From: Symbiodinium kawagutii
Taxonomy: Eukaryota; Sar; Dinophyceae; Suessiales; Symbiodiniaceae
DNA length: 64,000 bases
Assembly (NCBI GenBank): GCA_009767595.1
Contig: VSDK01001399.1
Coordinates: 94,212 to 158,211 of the forward strand
Direction: 5' to 3'
Part shown: positions 1 through 9,627 of the stretch, one piece after another
Position numbering within the stretch: the stretch's first letter is position 1
Layout: each line of letters starts with the position of its first letter
Position numbers and translations under genes: made by a program
Notes under the pieces: generated by a model
What the model was told of the DNA's origin: nothing
Databases searched by the model: none
Seen by the model: only the letters and a program-made list of their open reading frames with translations

Positions 1-112
1 TGTACCCCTGGTGTACCATCATTAATCATTATATTTCTCATTCTTGTTGGTTATTATCCCCCATTAGTTGGTTGGATGTTGGTTGGTTAATATTGAGCCA
101 TAGCCATATTAT
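1..112 (-). mobile_element. Family A element, cut by window edge
   Basis: The right end reads TTAATATTGAGCCATAGCCAT, close to the family A terminus, and the body has the usual TGTACCCCTGG and TTGGTTATTATCCCCC blocks. The other end lies outside the window. Confidence 0.75.
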
Positions 113-184
113 TAAACCATCAACATAAATAACCATCATTAACCATTAATAATCAACCATCTTAGACTCACAGCCATCTCGTGA

Positions 185-328
185 CCGGTGCCGCACCTGC
201 CCCGGAGGACCGAGCAAAGCTTCGGCGGCCGGCCCTTCTTCCACACCTTGGCCACGGTGTTGGCAGATCCCTGGTGGTGCGCCCTGCGGGAGCAACCCTG
301 GATGCAGCCAAACCCTGGGTTGATTTAA
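185..328 (+). CDS. Candidate exon, unknown protein
   Basis: A GC-rich block stands out from its AT-rich surroundings. One frame is open for 47 codons and includes SFGGRPFFHTLATVLADPWW. Two other frames are also largely open, so the frame is a judgement from composition. No start codon is required, as this would be an internal exon. Confidence 0.35.
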   Translation, partial: PVPHLPRRTEQSFGGRPFFHTLATVLADPWWCALREQPWMQPNPGLI

Positions 329-591
329 TGGTTAATAGCCAAACCAGGGTTAACTAGCTTGTTAACCATTATATAGGGGATATATACCAACTATAGGTAT
401 TGCTATAACCATTTAACAAGCTAGTGTTATAAATATTAACCATGGATAATACCTAGTTAATGGTTAATAATAGGGGATGATAACTAGCAATTATAGGGGA
501 TATATACCAACTATAGATATGGCTATTAATGGTTAATGACGGTTGATAATGGTTATTTATAGTGGTTGATAGTGGTTGAGGGTTTAATCAT
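329..591. other. Low-complexity spacer
   Basis: Degenerate repeats of TTAACCATTA, TATAGGGGATATATACCAACTA and their complements. No gene is visible. Confidence 0.6.
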
Positions 592-708
592 ATGGCGAGC
601 TGGGTCAATATTAACCAACCAATGGTGGATGACAACTAACAATAATAGGGAAGACAATGGTTAATGATGAGGGAACCAAGGGTACAGGGTGAACTGACCC
701 ACTGCCAT
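592..708 (+). mobile_element. Family A element
   Basis: Starts ATGGCGAGCTGGGTCAATATT and ends GACCCACTGCCAT. The final dinucleotide of the usual acceptor is CTG rather than AG, so this copy may not splice on this strand. Confidence 0.8.
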
Positions 709-1305
709 TTATTGGAGGGGTACATGGGGGTACCATTTCAATAGAAACCCTGGGGTGATGAATTGGAATGTACTGTAGCATGTTCATAGAAAACCAAGGT
801 AAACTTGGGGAATAGCCCGAATGATCATCAACCAGGGGTTTATTAATCCAGGGTTAACATTAGCCACTCAAACCGCACAGATTTTATTTTTTTGCAAGCC
901 ACCCTTTTCTGATGGTGAGAATGATCTTGTAAAAACAACTATAAGCTGTCTTGGGGTGGGTATTTCATACCGTTGGTCTGTGCGGATCATATGTCTTTGC
1001 ATGTACACGATAGATACAACGATAAATATATTGAGATCAAGTAACGCATAAACAAGCCAATGTCCATATATTTCTCAAAGTAGTGGACCTCCCCAAATCA
1101 TCCACGGTAAATAAGTTATTTCGTCATAAACCAACCATTATAGTTGAGATATCCCCTGTTATGGCTTATGATCCACTTGTTAATATCAATGGTTTAACCA
1201 TGGAAATATCCATGCCTATATATCTTAAAGTAATATCCACTGGTTAATATTAATATCCATACCTATTATGGTGAACCATGGCTTAGAACCAGCAATAAAC
1301 CAACC
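709..1305. other. Stretch without a supported gene
   Basis: AT-rich, with scattered AACCATTA-type sequence. A 76-codon open frame at 821-1051 has no coding-like composition or splice context and is not called. Confidence 0.5.
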
Positions 1306-1487
1306 GATGGTCACCCTGCCCATTCTTCGCATGGCGCCAGGTGGTCCGACACCACCTATCCTGCTGTCATGGTGCCTCGTGCGGTAGATCTAGCGCACCG
1401 GAGACTGATGATCCACCTGTGTTGGAGGGGATCATTCATGGAGATGGCCTTTGGTCATTTTCAACCTGAATTGATTCAATATGGGGG
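1306..1487 (+). CDS. Candidate exon ending at assembly gap
   Basis: One frame is open from the GC-rich start to the run of N. It includes WSDTTYPAVMVPRAVDLAHR. The 3' limit is unknown because of the gap. Function is not recognisable. Confidence 0.35.
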
Positions 1488-1500
1488 NNNNNNNNNNNNN
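1488..1500. other. Assembly gap (13 N)
   Basis: Thirteen N characters. The true gap size is unknown and it interrupts a possible exon on the left and a family B element on the right. Confidence 1.
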
Positions 1501-1576
1501 TGTAGGGAACCCCAAAAATGATTGCTTCATTGCTATAAATGATTAATATTGGATGAGCTGAGGGTATCCTCTGGTA
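1501..1576 (+). mobile_element. Family B element, right part
   Basis: Contains GGGAACCCCAAAAATGATTG, a central TATAAATGATTAATATTGGATGA and GGGTATCC, as in other B copies. The left end is lost in the gap. Confidence 0.55.
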
Positions 1577-1765
1577 GTTTAATATGGCTGGCTGGAAAAT
1601 CCACCATTTCAATGGATCATTTTCCAGGGTTTCTTTTTGGAAAATCTGGTGTTTTTCCAGCCAGCGGTTTCTTTGTGTAAGATCTGGTGATTTTCCAGCC
1701 AGCTGTTTCTTTTTGTAAAATCTGATGATTTTCAGCCAGCCATGTTAAACTATCGGAGTGTAAAT
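1562..1765. mobile_element. Family D element with three internal tandem units
   Basis: Left end CCTCTGGTAGTTTAATATGG then GCTGGCTGGAAAATCC; right end TTTTCAGCCAGCCATGTTAAA then CGGAGTG. About three units of roughly 60 bp carry TTTTCCAGCCAGC and a TTTCTTT stretch, so the copy is an internally amplified version of the 79-bp form near 27.7 kb. Confidence 0.7.
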
Positions 1766-2331
1766 GGGTGATGATCCACTCATTGATGACCATGTACTAC
1801 ATGTACGTACTTATTATGATCCATTTATATTAATATCCAGTTCTCTAATTTGTTCGTTGTAGGTTTGAGCTAGCAATACTAGCTGATCTAAGCCCTTGAA
1901 GTAGAACTATATAGAACCGTTTATTGGGATGTGAACGGAAGGGGTACGTATATCATTTGTTCATTGGGAGACTATTTTCTTGATTGGGATGTGAACCAAG
2001 GGGGTTGCGGGCTTCCACCAACTGCTATTTTGCAAAATCATCGATGTTTGAAGGTCACCTGCTACTTCTGATGGAAATAGGGTTCCCTTGTAATGTGAAT
2101 ATCCTATTGCAATGTAATGGTTCATGATCATTGATCACACATGATGAGCATGGCGCTTCACAATATTAGGAGTTAAGAATCCGTGGCAATCGTTCAAAGG
2201 TATAACTCTCAGAATTAAATCCAGGGAGAGAGATTTCTAGCATATTCCAACATTCATAGGGACACACCATGCAGTGATATGGTTTCAAACTTTCGATGAT
2301 GATTGAGGAATGATGGGTATGTGCCAAAATA
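1766..2331. other. Spacer with two short GGGATGTGAAC repeats
   Basis: GGGATGTGAAC followed by AGGGGTACG-like sequence occurs near 1928 and 1988 and again near 8232 and 41661. No gene is supported. Confidence 0.45.
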
Positions 2332-2676
2332 GTGGAACCCCACAATGAATGGTTTCCTAGTAAACTGATCCTTTTGTGGTGGGGCCCATTGGTCACCCGT
2401 CATGGCGCCGGGCACATACCCGCATATCTTTTGGTTGCACCAGATTGTTGGTTGAAACTCCAACTAGTGCATAGGTCAGGGATACAGCTGGGAACTCCCT
2501 CGCTGACCGCAACCATGGCAAGCCGTGGAGATGGTCCGTTGGGTGAATCCCACAATGCAAACGGCCTCGCTGGGTGGGACCAGAGATTCCACGGGTTGAC
2601 GCTTGGCTTTCCCGGGTTACCAGGGGTTGACTCAAGCAGCCAGGCTCTCCCAAATTACATCATTTTACAGGGCTGA
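2332..2676 (+). CDS. Candidate exon or exons, unknown protein
   Basis: A 114-codon frame runs across a GC-rich block. The later part (from about 2515) has the most coding-like composition, including MASRGDGPLGES and DQRFHGLTLGF. The first 60 codons may be intronic. Antisense frames are also open here, so strand rests mainly on the plus-strand bias of the window. Confidence 0.35.
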   Translation: MEPHNEWFPSKLILLWWGPLVTRHGAGHIPAYLLVAPDCWLKLQLVHRSGIQLGTPSLTATMASRGDGPLGESHNANGLAGWDQRFHGLTLGFPGLPGVDSSSQALPNYIILQG

Positions 2677-2850
2677 TTTTCAGGGAGCAAAGCAATGATT
2701 TCTGGATCAAGTGGCGTCGAAAACTAGCTAAATCGGCTGGATCTGGTTGCATATGGCTAGGTTACCAACCAGTGCGATCATATATACCATCAGGTATACC
2801 AGTGATGTAGCTATCAGTTATCTAAAAACGAGCTGAACCAGTGATAGCAC

Positions 2851-3030
2851 ATGATAGCACTGGTTAGAACTGGATCCCGATTCAGAACATGGGATCACTC
2901 CTTGGATTCCCCTGGAATGGGTCTGGTTAGCGAGGTTAGTCCTCTGCCAGAAGACCTCTGTGCTGCACTGGCGCAGTTGGAGGCCGATGGGACGTTGGAT
3001 TCGGCTGCGTCTGCTGTTAGTCACAACTAG
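2851..3030 (+). CDS. Candidate exon, 59-codon frame
   Basis: The frame runs from an ATG at 2851 to a TAG at 3028. Its second half includes LPEDLCAALAQLEADGTL, an amphipathic, helix-like segment with GC-ending codons. It lies just before a TCA microsatellite that is probably intronic. No family was recognised. Confidence 0.45.
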   Translation: MIALVRTGSRFRTWDHSLDSPGMGLVSEVSPLPEDLCAALAQLEADGTLDSAASAVSHN

Positions 3031-3046
3031 TCATTATAACCAGCAT

Positions 3047-3064
3047 CATCCATCATCATTATCC

Positions 3065-3101
<37 letters not shown>

Positions 3102-3153
3102 CATCATCCTCATCATCATCATCCTCCTCCTCTTCATCATCATCGTCGTCATC
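3047..3153 (+). repeat. (TCA)n microsatellite
   Basis: About 100 bp of imperfect TCA repeats with TCC and TCG variants. It gives poly-serine in one frame, which is not evidence of a protein. Confidence 0.95.
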
Positions 3154-3254
3154 ATTATCACCCATCATCCATCATCTTTCCTACCGTATCAACAAAACAT
3201 GCAGCATGGGTACGGTCAAAAACGAAGGCTACTCTGTGAACGTGCTATCATTTC

Positions 3255-3376
3255 TCTGGGTGGATTATAGCTACTACCTTAGCCATTTACCATTTTTGGG
3301 AAAGGATTGATTTACCAAAAAGCCACCAAAGCCGTTAAACGTTTAGCACGGGATCTAGTTCAGCCACCAAGTTTGT
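3255..3376 (+). mobile_element. Degenerate family E element
   Basis: Shares GGTGGATTATAGCTACTACC, ATTGATTTACC and the terminal GGGATCT...CCACCAAG with other E copies, but with large internal changes. Confidence 0.5.
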
Positions 3377-3399
3377 GTTTATAATTGCTTCAATCTACT

Positions 3400-3846
3400 T
3401 AAGAAAGCTGTAAAAGTAGTTCTGTAGTAACGGCAAGTTGTGGCATAACTATAAGGTTTTTTTACCAACAAGCTATAAAGTTATAGTGGCCGCTACATAC
3501 TATAAAAACTCCCAAAATCGTAATAGGATAAAGCATAGTGACATAGCTCTAGTGGCATAAACAAGCCACTTGACTGGGTACTAGAGGGATTTTCTACCAG
3601 TTATACCACTAAAGTTACTAATTTTACCGTAGTACCAGTTAAGCCACTTGGTAAAGCAATACCAGTTCAGCCACTACCAGTTAACCCAGTTAAGCATAGT
3701 ACCATAGTTTTACCACTATACGTTTTACCATATACCAGCAATAAGCCGTGGCTTATTGCTGGTATAACTGGCAAAAAGTGGGGCTTATTGCTTTTTACTA
3801 TACCAAGGTAACAAAAGTTTTACCAGTTATACCAGCAATAAGCCAC
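3400..3846. repeat. Low-complexity region of ACCAGT and AAGCCAC motifs
   Basis: TACCAGTT, AAGCCACT and GCAATAAGCC recur irregularly, including local inverted copies. No gene is supported. Confidence 0.6.
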
Positions 3847-3957
3847 CTGGATGGCTTATACCCACCAACTTAGGTTTTGAGTGTTTTTGGGATATGATTG
3901 GTTTACCATATAACCACTAAAAATATATTTTTAGCAAGGGATCTATAAGCCACCAAG
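3847..3957 (+). mobile_element. Family E element forming an intron end
   Basis: Runs from CTGGATGGCTTATACCC to ATCTATAAGCCACCAAG. The final AG is followed directly by an open exon frame at 3958. An alternative acceptor AGCAAG lies inside at about 3938 and keeps the same frame. Confidence 0.8.
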
Positions 3958-4109
3958 CCACTTTTTGCCCAGCAGCTGTTCTGTCGGTTTTTCGGCGGCG
4001 CCCAGGTCTCGTTGCCGCCGGTGGAAGGTGCATGAACCCGGGTGACCCACACGGGTGGGCTGGGGACGGGGGCCAGGTGGCGGCCCGACATGCGGAAATG
4101 GCGAGCTGG
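3958..4109 (+). CDS. Candidate internal exon between an E and an A element
   Basis: The frame is open for the full 152 bp between the E acceptor (CACCAAG) and the A donor (AGCTGG|GTCAAG). It includes RPGLVAAGGRCMNPG and ends HAEMASW. Third positions are GC-rich. The last four codons come from the A terminal repeat itself. Two other frames contain stops or end early. Function unknown. Confidence 0.55.
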
Positions 4110-4172
4110 GTCAAGCAGATTGAAGCAGTTAACCTACCAACTAATGGGGGATATTCGCCAACATGACCCACT
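4092..4172 (+). mobile_element. Truncated family A element
   Basis: ATGGCGAGCTGGGTCAAGCAG starts it and CATGACCCACTGAAGGAT closes it, but the middle third is missing. Confidence 0.6.
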
Positions 4173-4176
4173 GAAG

Positions 4177-4303
4177 GATATGGCGAGCTGGGTCAAGCAG
4201 TTAACCAACCAACAATGGTGAACCCAACAAACTATAGGGAAAACAGCTTGGTTAATGATTGGGGAAACCAGGGGGACTAAGGGTGAAGTGACCCACTGTC
4301 GTT
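4177..4303 (+). mobile_element. Family A element
   Basis: Full-length copy from ATGGCGAGCTGGGTCAAGC to GTGACCCACTGTCGT, directly after the truncated copy. Confidence 0.8.
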
Positions 4304-4525
4304 TGTGGGCAACCTCCTTTGAACCATGATCAGCAAGTCCTAGCCGTGGGATTTGTGCTGGACTCGCATTGTGGGGCGCTTGAACCCATGGAGAACAGTT
4401 TGTGTTCCCTGCGGTCGACTGGACTCCATGGGACAGTGACTTTTGGATTCGAGGTGCTCAGAAAGAAAACGAGCAGGCCAAACAGTATGGGAAACGGCGT
4501 GGGGGTCAAAAGTGTGGGACTCTGA
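4292..4525 (+). CDS. Candidate exon, unknown protein
   Basis: The frame opens inside the right end of the preceding A element and continues for 77 codons with GC-ending codons, including QQVLAVGFVLDSHCGALEPM and GTVTFGFEVLRKKTSRP. The true acceptor may be the CAG at 4330-4332. It stops at a TGA, after which the same frame is again open for over 30 codons. Confidence 0.5.
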   Translation, partial: PTVVCGQPPLNHDQQVLAVGFVLDSHCGALEPMENSLCSLRSTGLHGTVTFGFEVLRKKTSRPNSMGNGVGVKSVGL

Positions 4526-4775
4526 ACTGAATCCAAACTGTTCTGTATTCCTTTCGGCATTACCAGTGACATCTTGAAGTTCGTGCTTCCTTTTGCAACC
4601 TAGCTTTGATCATCCCCGGAAGGGAGAATTTAAGGGCGTTAGTCCTTGGTTTGATATGTGTACATGTACGTATACAGATTGAAATCCGTATTACGTCATA
4701 TGTAATTGATATTTAAATATTTACATAATATATATATATATCATCACATATAATATCTGCAAAGACATTTGTTCA

Positions 4776-4925
4776 TGCCCAGTGTACTGTATCCACCTTT
4801 GGCTGATCGAAGCATCAGACAGGCGGAAAGAGGAGCTGCATCAGCTGCTGCCATTGGAATCTCCATCAAGGAGGCAGCCAGAGAAACCACGGACAGGATC
4901 TGACAGTCGAGATAGTCTATGTTAG
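4776..4925 (+). CDS. Candidate exon, two competing frames
   Basis: One frame gives LIEASDRRKEELHQLLPLES, the other IRQAERGAASAAAIGISIKE. Both look like helical protein. I cannot choose between them from sequence alone. Confidence 0.35.
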   Translation, partial: CPVYCIHLWLIEASDRRKEELHQLLPLESPSRRQPEKPRTGSDSRDSLC

Positions 4926-4937
4926 ATCATTAATCAT

Positions 4938-5009
4938 TAATTTCCCTGGTAGTTATTAACAAATGGTGGGTTGACTAGTAGTTTTTACAGGGGTTGAAAC
5001 CACTAACCA
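4938..5009 (+). mobile_element. Family C element, right part
   Basis: TTTCCCTGGTAGTTATTAAC, AAATGGTGGGTTGACTAGTA and GGGTTGAAACCACTAACCAG match the conserved right two thirds of family C. Confidence 0.65.
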
Positions 5010-5199
5010 GATCATCATTCACGGTCAATGGTGATGATCAATGATTTAACATTGATGATTAACAGTGAATCAATGATTCGCAAACATTCACCATTGATCA
5101 TCGTGCACCAGCATTTGTTTGACGTTTCGTTGCCAGTCTTAACCATTTAATTTTTTTGTGTTCCCCAATGACTTTGGGATGGTTGATTGACTCATAGGT

Positions 5200-5400
5200 T
5201 TGGGAATCAACAACCAGTTGTGGTTTGGAAACCAGTTGTTTAAAATACCTACCGAGAACCCCAGACATGAACTTCTGCTTACCACATGTGCCAGCGCTTT
5301 CAGGGATTTGAGGGTAGGATTCTCACCAAAGACGAACCCAAAAAGAAGGGAAATGAATGAAAGAACAGGAAGTAAAAGAGTACACAAAGGAAGCTTATGA
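5200..5400 (+). CDS. Weak candidate exon
   Basis: A 66-codon frame ends in a basic segment (PKTNPKRREMNERTGSKR). The antisense strand is also open over 94 codons. Low support. Confidence 0.25.
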   Translation: MGINNQLWFGNQLFKIPTENPRHELLLTTCASAFRDLRVGFSPKTNPKRREMNERTGSKRVHKGSL

Positions 5401-5436
5401 GTGAATAAGACTGGCAACAGCATTTGGCTGTGGGTC

Positions 5437-5548
5437 GAAACCCTGTACCCCTGGTACCATCATCATTAACCAGCTTGTTTTCCCTTATTATTCTTGGTAA
5501 ATCCTCCATGAACGTTGGTTGCTTAATTGCTTGACCCATGGCCCATAG
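5437..5548 (-). mobile_element. Family A element, acceptor side intact
   Basis: Inverted copy from CCCTGTACCCCTGGTACC to TTGACCCATGGCCCATAG. Its terminal AG is followed immediately by an open exon frame. Confidence 0.8.
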
Positions 5549-5641
5549 CCATTTGACAACTGGGGAATCGCATGGATTCAATCCGTCTCCCTACGGACCG
5601 TTCGAAAGGTTCATCGCCCCACTGGGAGTTCGCTTTCGTAG
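5549..5641 (+). CDS. Candidate exon starting at an A-element acceptor
   Basis: Begins CCA TTT GAC in phase 0 after CCCATAG and runs 30 codons (PFDNWGIAWIQSVSLRTVRK) to a TAG. An overlapping 73-codon frame at 5572-5793 is the main alternative. Confidence 0.4.
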   Translation, partial: PFDNWGIAWIQSVSLRTVRKVHRPTGSSLS

Positions 5642-6120
5642 CGCTGGAGAGTTGTGGATGGCGAACTGGCAAACAAATGAAGCACGTGACTCACAACGTA
5701 TTGAAGCGAAGCCATAAACTTCGAAAGATGCCAACAAGCGATAAAAAATGGCAGATGCCAACGTTATGTCTAACTTCCTTCCCTTTTTCGTGAGCTTGTT
5801 CAGTCTTTTGAACTAGCTCGTATTCCATTGTTCACAGTGATTCATGGTTGAACTATCTCATATTCCATTGTTCATGGTGTGGATGATGTTGATGGCATGA
5901 TCAATTGGCACGATCAAAAATGCCATGGTTCATGCAACCACAACGCCACCTTAGTCCTTGCCGATCTCATTGGTTGATTCCCCGTTACCCTTTGGCAATC
6001 CAACCTGGCAATGGACAATCCACCAATTCAATCCATTTCAGACTATTTCGTGCATGGCCATCTCACCCATTTCATCATATTTCATCACCATTTCTCCTTG
6101 TCGAGTGAGAGAAGGGTGCC

Positions 6121-6267
6121 ATGTTTCAGCCATGTCTGCTGCATCCGTATCCATACCCGGTTACCCCAGAAACACCTCGCACGAGCGGCTCGTCTCACCA
6201 CCAGGCCCTGCTGAAGATGGGACTTCTGCCAGCTGAACTCACTGGCAGCTTAGGTCTGGAAGCTTAG
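6121..6267 (+). CDS. Candidate exon, 48 codons
   Basis: GC-richer block. The frame gives VTPETPRTSGSSHHQALLKM and LLPAELTGSLGLEA, a typical soluble-protein composition. Other frames are shorter or arginine/histidine biased. Function unknown. Confidence 0.4.
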   Translation: MFQPCLLHPYPYPVTPETPRTSGSSHHQALLKMGLLPAELTGSLGLEA

Positions 6268-6389
6268 CGTAGATCCGGCCGTCGGCGGCTGGGCCCTCCA
6301 TGGTGCCGGGACGGGACAGCTGATAGGATCTGATGGGTTCATGGTAACTTGTTGCAGTGTTTCATCGGTCGTTACTTTGGCTTCGGCTT

Positions 6390-6589
6390 CCATTTAAGGT
6401 GATGGATGGTTTCAAGCTTCAACCACAGGATATGGCTAGGGGTCAAGCAGTTAACCAACCAATCATGGGGGATAGTGACCACCAATAATAAGGGAAACAA
6501 TGGCCAATGATAGGGAAACCAGAGGTACGGGGTTTTGACCCATGGCCATTTAAGGTGATGGATGGTTTTAAGCTTCAACCACAGGATAT
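6390..6589 (+). repeat. 44-bp direct repeats flanking a family A element
   Basis: The segment 6390-6433 is repeated at 6546-6589 with one substitution (C or T in the GGTTT(C/T)AAGC part). The A element lies exactly between the copies, so each copy touches one element end. Confidence 0.9.
6434..6545 (+). mobile_element. Family A element between direct repeats
   Basis: GGCTAGGGGTCAAGCAGTTAA to GGTTTTGACCCATGG, with the usual GGGAAACAATGG and GAGGTACGGGG internal blocks. Confidence 0.85.
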
Positions 6590-6755
6590 CATCAGATCAA
6601 GGGGTCTGTGGCCGTGGATGATGCTGTTGATGCCGTTGATGTTGGCAACCGTCCAGGTGGCAGGGATTTATCACGAGTCCCAAATTAGAGTTGCTGCTTG
6701 TTGTCGGCTTTCATATGTTTGTATCCCATTGGCAGGCATGCAAGCTTATCCATGA
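6576..6755 (+). CDS. Weak candidate exon, two frames
   Basis: One frame is hydrophobic (MMLLMPLMLATVQVAGIY), the other acidic (SVAVDDAVDAVDVGNRPGG). Neither has clear splice sites. Confidence 0.25.
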   Translation, partial: QPQDIIRSRGLWPWMMLLMPLMLATVQVAGIYHESQIRVAACCRLSYVCIPLAGMQAYP

Positions 6756-7160
6756 TGTTTTATTAAGTAGCGCTTAATTCAACCTTCTATCAACCAGTAC
6801 TGTACTTGTAGTGAGCAGTATCACTACTACTTGATAATTATCATAATTAGCCATCCATTAAACATTAGTCAGCCATCAATTGACGATCAATTGACTATGG
6901 GGTAACAATGACTGTTACTAATTTTGATACTGTAAAGTGCTCGACCTTTGGGATAATTTGCTCAAGAGTTAATGCCACATTGTCCATGCTTTAACTATTC
7001 ATTAATCATTGACCATTAATCATGAGTTGATTATGAAACAAATCCATGGTTCATGAAACAACTATTAGTCAACATCATTAGTGAACCATAAATATGTGAA
7101 GAGTTAACTATTAAGATTACCCATTAGTTGGCTGAGTCATCAGTTAACATCAGTTAGCCA

Positions 7161-7281
7161 CATGGCAATGGGTCAAAACAGTGTACCCTTGGTTCCCCCG
7201 GAATTTACCATTTGTTCCCTATTATTGTTGGTGATTATCCCCTATGAAAGTTGGTTGATTGATATTGACCCACAACCATGT
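7161..7281 (-). mobile_element. Family A element
   Basis: ATGGCAATGGGTCAAAACAG at the left and ATATTGACCCACAACCATG at the right, with internal CCCTATTATTGTTGGTGA. Confidence 0.8.
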
Positions 7282-7609
7282 ATAGCTGGTATATCCCCTA
7301 CTATTGTTACTTATTATACCCTATTCTTAACCATTAACCAGCTAGGCTCCACCATTGTTGTTGATTAATATTGACCCATAGCCATATTAACCATCATTAG
7401 CCACTACTAACCACTATAAAGAACCATTAGTTAACCATTAATTGACTATTCATTAACCAGCTAGTCAACCATTATATATAGCTGGTATATATATAGCTGG
7501 TATATATCCCCTATATTTATTAACCATTACTTATTATTCACCATTAATCCCCTACTAACCATTAACCAGCTAGTTTACCATTGTTGTTGGTTGATTAATA
7601 TCGACCCAG
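7282..7609 (-). mobile_element. Family A-derived sequence, at least two partial copies
   Basis: ATTAATATTGACCCATAGCCAT near 7366 and GTTGATTAATATCGACCCAG ending at 7609 are two A right ends separated by low-complexity AACCATTA sequence. The last one provides the CAG before an exon. Confidence 0.65.
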
Positions 7610-7777
7610 CTCGCCACATCGACCCACACAGTTTGGCTCTACTGCTTGATGCCACCATGGCACCAGCGGCTAATCGGAGGTGTCCCTCCGGAGTGCGGCA
7701 TTGCAGCGGAGAAGTTGCCCCAAGCGGATCCAACGCCCTATGGAGTTGCCAGGTTGGGGGCAGCTTCGGACTACTGA
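7610..7777 (+). CDS. Candidate exon after an A-element end
   Basis: The frame opens at CTC GCC ACA right after ATCGACCCAG and runs 55 codons to a TGA. It includes RLIGGVPPECGIAAEKLPQA and PYGVARLGAASDY, with GC-ending codons. Two other frames are open but less protein-like. Confidence 0.45.
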   Translation, partial: LATSTHTVWLYCLMPPWHQRLIGGVPPECGIAAEKLPQADPTPYGVARLGAASDY

Positions 7778-8078
7778 GCATAGCTTCATAACAGTTTCTA
7801 ACCTGGTAATAAGTTAAGGATTAAACATGGTCATAATCTGGTACTACTGTTAACCATGGTACTACTACCTTTCATAAATGTTGAAAATGGCTTCATGCTA
7901 CTGGGCATTTAGTAACCTGGTGGTCAGAAGGATTAACCATGAAGTATTGAACATGAAGTTATGTTTAATAGTTAACACTTCATAACATTTGATAACCAGA
8001 AGGCTTAGCAGGGGGACTATGGGGCATTGAAGCCCCCTGTAGTCAAACACTGGGAACCAGAACCCCATAAGGGGATGA

Positions 8079-8219
8079 GTCAGAACCAGTTCGCCAGTTG
8101 CGTCCCAAAAATTGGTAGGTGAGCGTAAAGTGCGTGTGTACTTTGGAGCACTGGGTGTATGTGGGGATGGGTCATTGCCAATGATCCCAAAAATGAATGG
8201 GTGGACATCCCAACGCTAG
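8079..8219 (+). CDS. Candidate exon, unknown protein
   Basis: A 46-codon frame includes SPVASQKLVGERKVRVYFGA. A GTGAGC donor-like site lies at about 8123, so the exon may end there. The 3' part overlaps the short GGGATGTGAAC repeat family. Confidence 0.35.
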   Translation, partial: VRTSSPVASQKLVGERKVRVYFGALGVCGDGSLPMIPKMNGWTSQR

Positions 8220-8551
8220 TGACTGGTCATGGGATGTGAACAGCCAGGGGTACTCACCCACAGCCAGATCAGTTGTACACTTTGCAAATGGTGGACTATA
8301 CACTGGTCATGGTTAAGGGCACAAATTGACTGAATAGATCATGAACATGTTAACATGTGTGTTGGACAACAGATGCATCGATGAATTGATATGTGTATAT
8401 CAGTGTATACATCAACCATGTTGGACTTGACTAACATCAGTCAGCAACCAATTGCTCAGGCAATCATATATGTATGTGCTGGTCATAAAGCATGGCTTTG
8501 GATGTTGTAGTGACACGTGCAAACACACAAGGGAGTTGTTTTTTTTTCCCC

Positions 8552-8621
8552 CCTTCCATCCATCCGTCCATCCATCCATCCATCCATCCATCCATCCATC
8601 CATCCATCCATCCATCCATCA
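8552..8621 (+). repeat. (CATC)n microsatellite
   Basis: About 15 tandem CATC units after a T/C-rich run. Open frames across it are artefacts. Confidence 0.95.
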
Positions 8622-8653
8622 CAGCCATTCCTCAGTCATTCCTCAGTCATTCC

Positions 8654-8803
8654 CCGTTGCGGAAACGCAGGTGGACCGGCATACGCTGGGATGGCGACGT
8701 GCCTCGCCAACGCTGGGTGACCAGCTTCCTCCTGCAGGCGGATGAATCCGCAGGAATTGTTTACATCAACCATGGACTAATGACATTGGTTTGTAAAGAT
8801 TAG
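8654..8803 (+). CDS. Candidate exon, unknown protein
   Basis: GC-rich 49-codon frame including RRWTGIRWDGDVPRQRWVTS and FLLQADESAG. Codon third positions are strongly G or C until about 8750, after which the DNA becomes AT-rich. The exon probably ends near there. Confidence 0.45.
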   Translation, partial: PLRKRRWTGIRWDGDVPRQRWVTSFLLQADESAGIVYINHGLMTLVCKD

Positions 8804-9018
8804 TATACTAATGACATTAAAGTTAGTATATTAATGAAATATACTAACCAAACTATAATAATGACATTGGCTTTGATATAAAATTGTATATTATATTATG
8901 TTATTAGTTTGATTGAAACAATGGTTATAACCTTTGATTATTCAACACATATTCAACCAGACCTTTGGTTATTTTTACATAGTCAATGAACTAAACAATG
9001 GTTTTAACCTTTGATTCA

Positions 9019-9092
9019 TATTCTTATTTTCCCTAGTATTCATTAACCGACGGTTGGTTGACTGATATCTTTTATAGGGATTGAAACTACCA
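9019..9092 (+). mobile_element. Family C element, right part
   Basis: TTTTCCCTAGTATTCATTAAC, GGTTGGTTGACTGATAT and GATTGAAACTACCAACCAG match family C. Confidence 0.65.
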
Positions 9093-9419
9093 ACCAGTAA
9101 TATGTTTTCTACATCATAATTGATAGCATCCATTTCATTTGATACTATGTGACATTGTTCTTGCATCGGCAATTTTACATTTGTTTGATTCAACTGTCTT
9201 ATCTCTGTAAAATCTCTAATCAGTACTTTTTTACATCAACAATGGACGAAACATCAGAGATTTACATCTATTCCAACCAATTTTGATATCTATGATGAAC
9301 TCACAAGATGAACATTGGATAAACATCAGAGATTAACATCTATGATTAAAACATCACCAATTTAGGGGAGATTCACATCCAGACTCTATGACTCTCCAAA
9401 AAGAAGCGACCTCTCACAG

Positions 9420-9586
9420 AAATTGCGCTTGAGATTTGCCGCCGAGAGGTCCTTGCGAAAGTTGAAGTTTACCAGTTGCCCGTGGGGGCAGGTGCGACCG
9501 GTGGTACCAGTGATGTCTCAAGCCACGGCGGTTTCTCAGGCACTGGGCAAGAATGGTTCGTAGTGGTTGATGATGGGGGAAGATAA
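9420..9586 (+). CDS. Candidate exon, unknown protein
   Basis: Begins after CTCTCACAG and is open for 55 codons: EICRREVLAKVEVYQLPVGA, then a glycine/serine-rich stretch, then QEWFVVVDDGG. It stops at TAA. The segment 9513-9540 (TGTCTCAAGCCACGG then GGTTTCTC) looks like a family B terminus, so part of this exon may derive from an element. Confidence 0.5.
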
Positions 9587-9627
9587 CTAGCAATAATGGT
9601 TGAACAATTACTATACAATGGTTTCTC

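Noticed and set aside
5540-5560. Similarity of CATAGCCATTTG to the dinoflagellate spliced leader
   Set aside because: The match is short, the rest of the leader is absent, and the sequence is the terminus of family A plus an exon.
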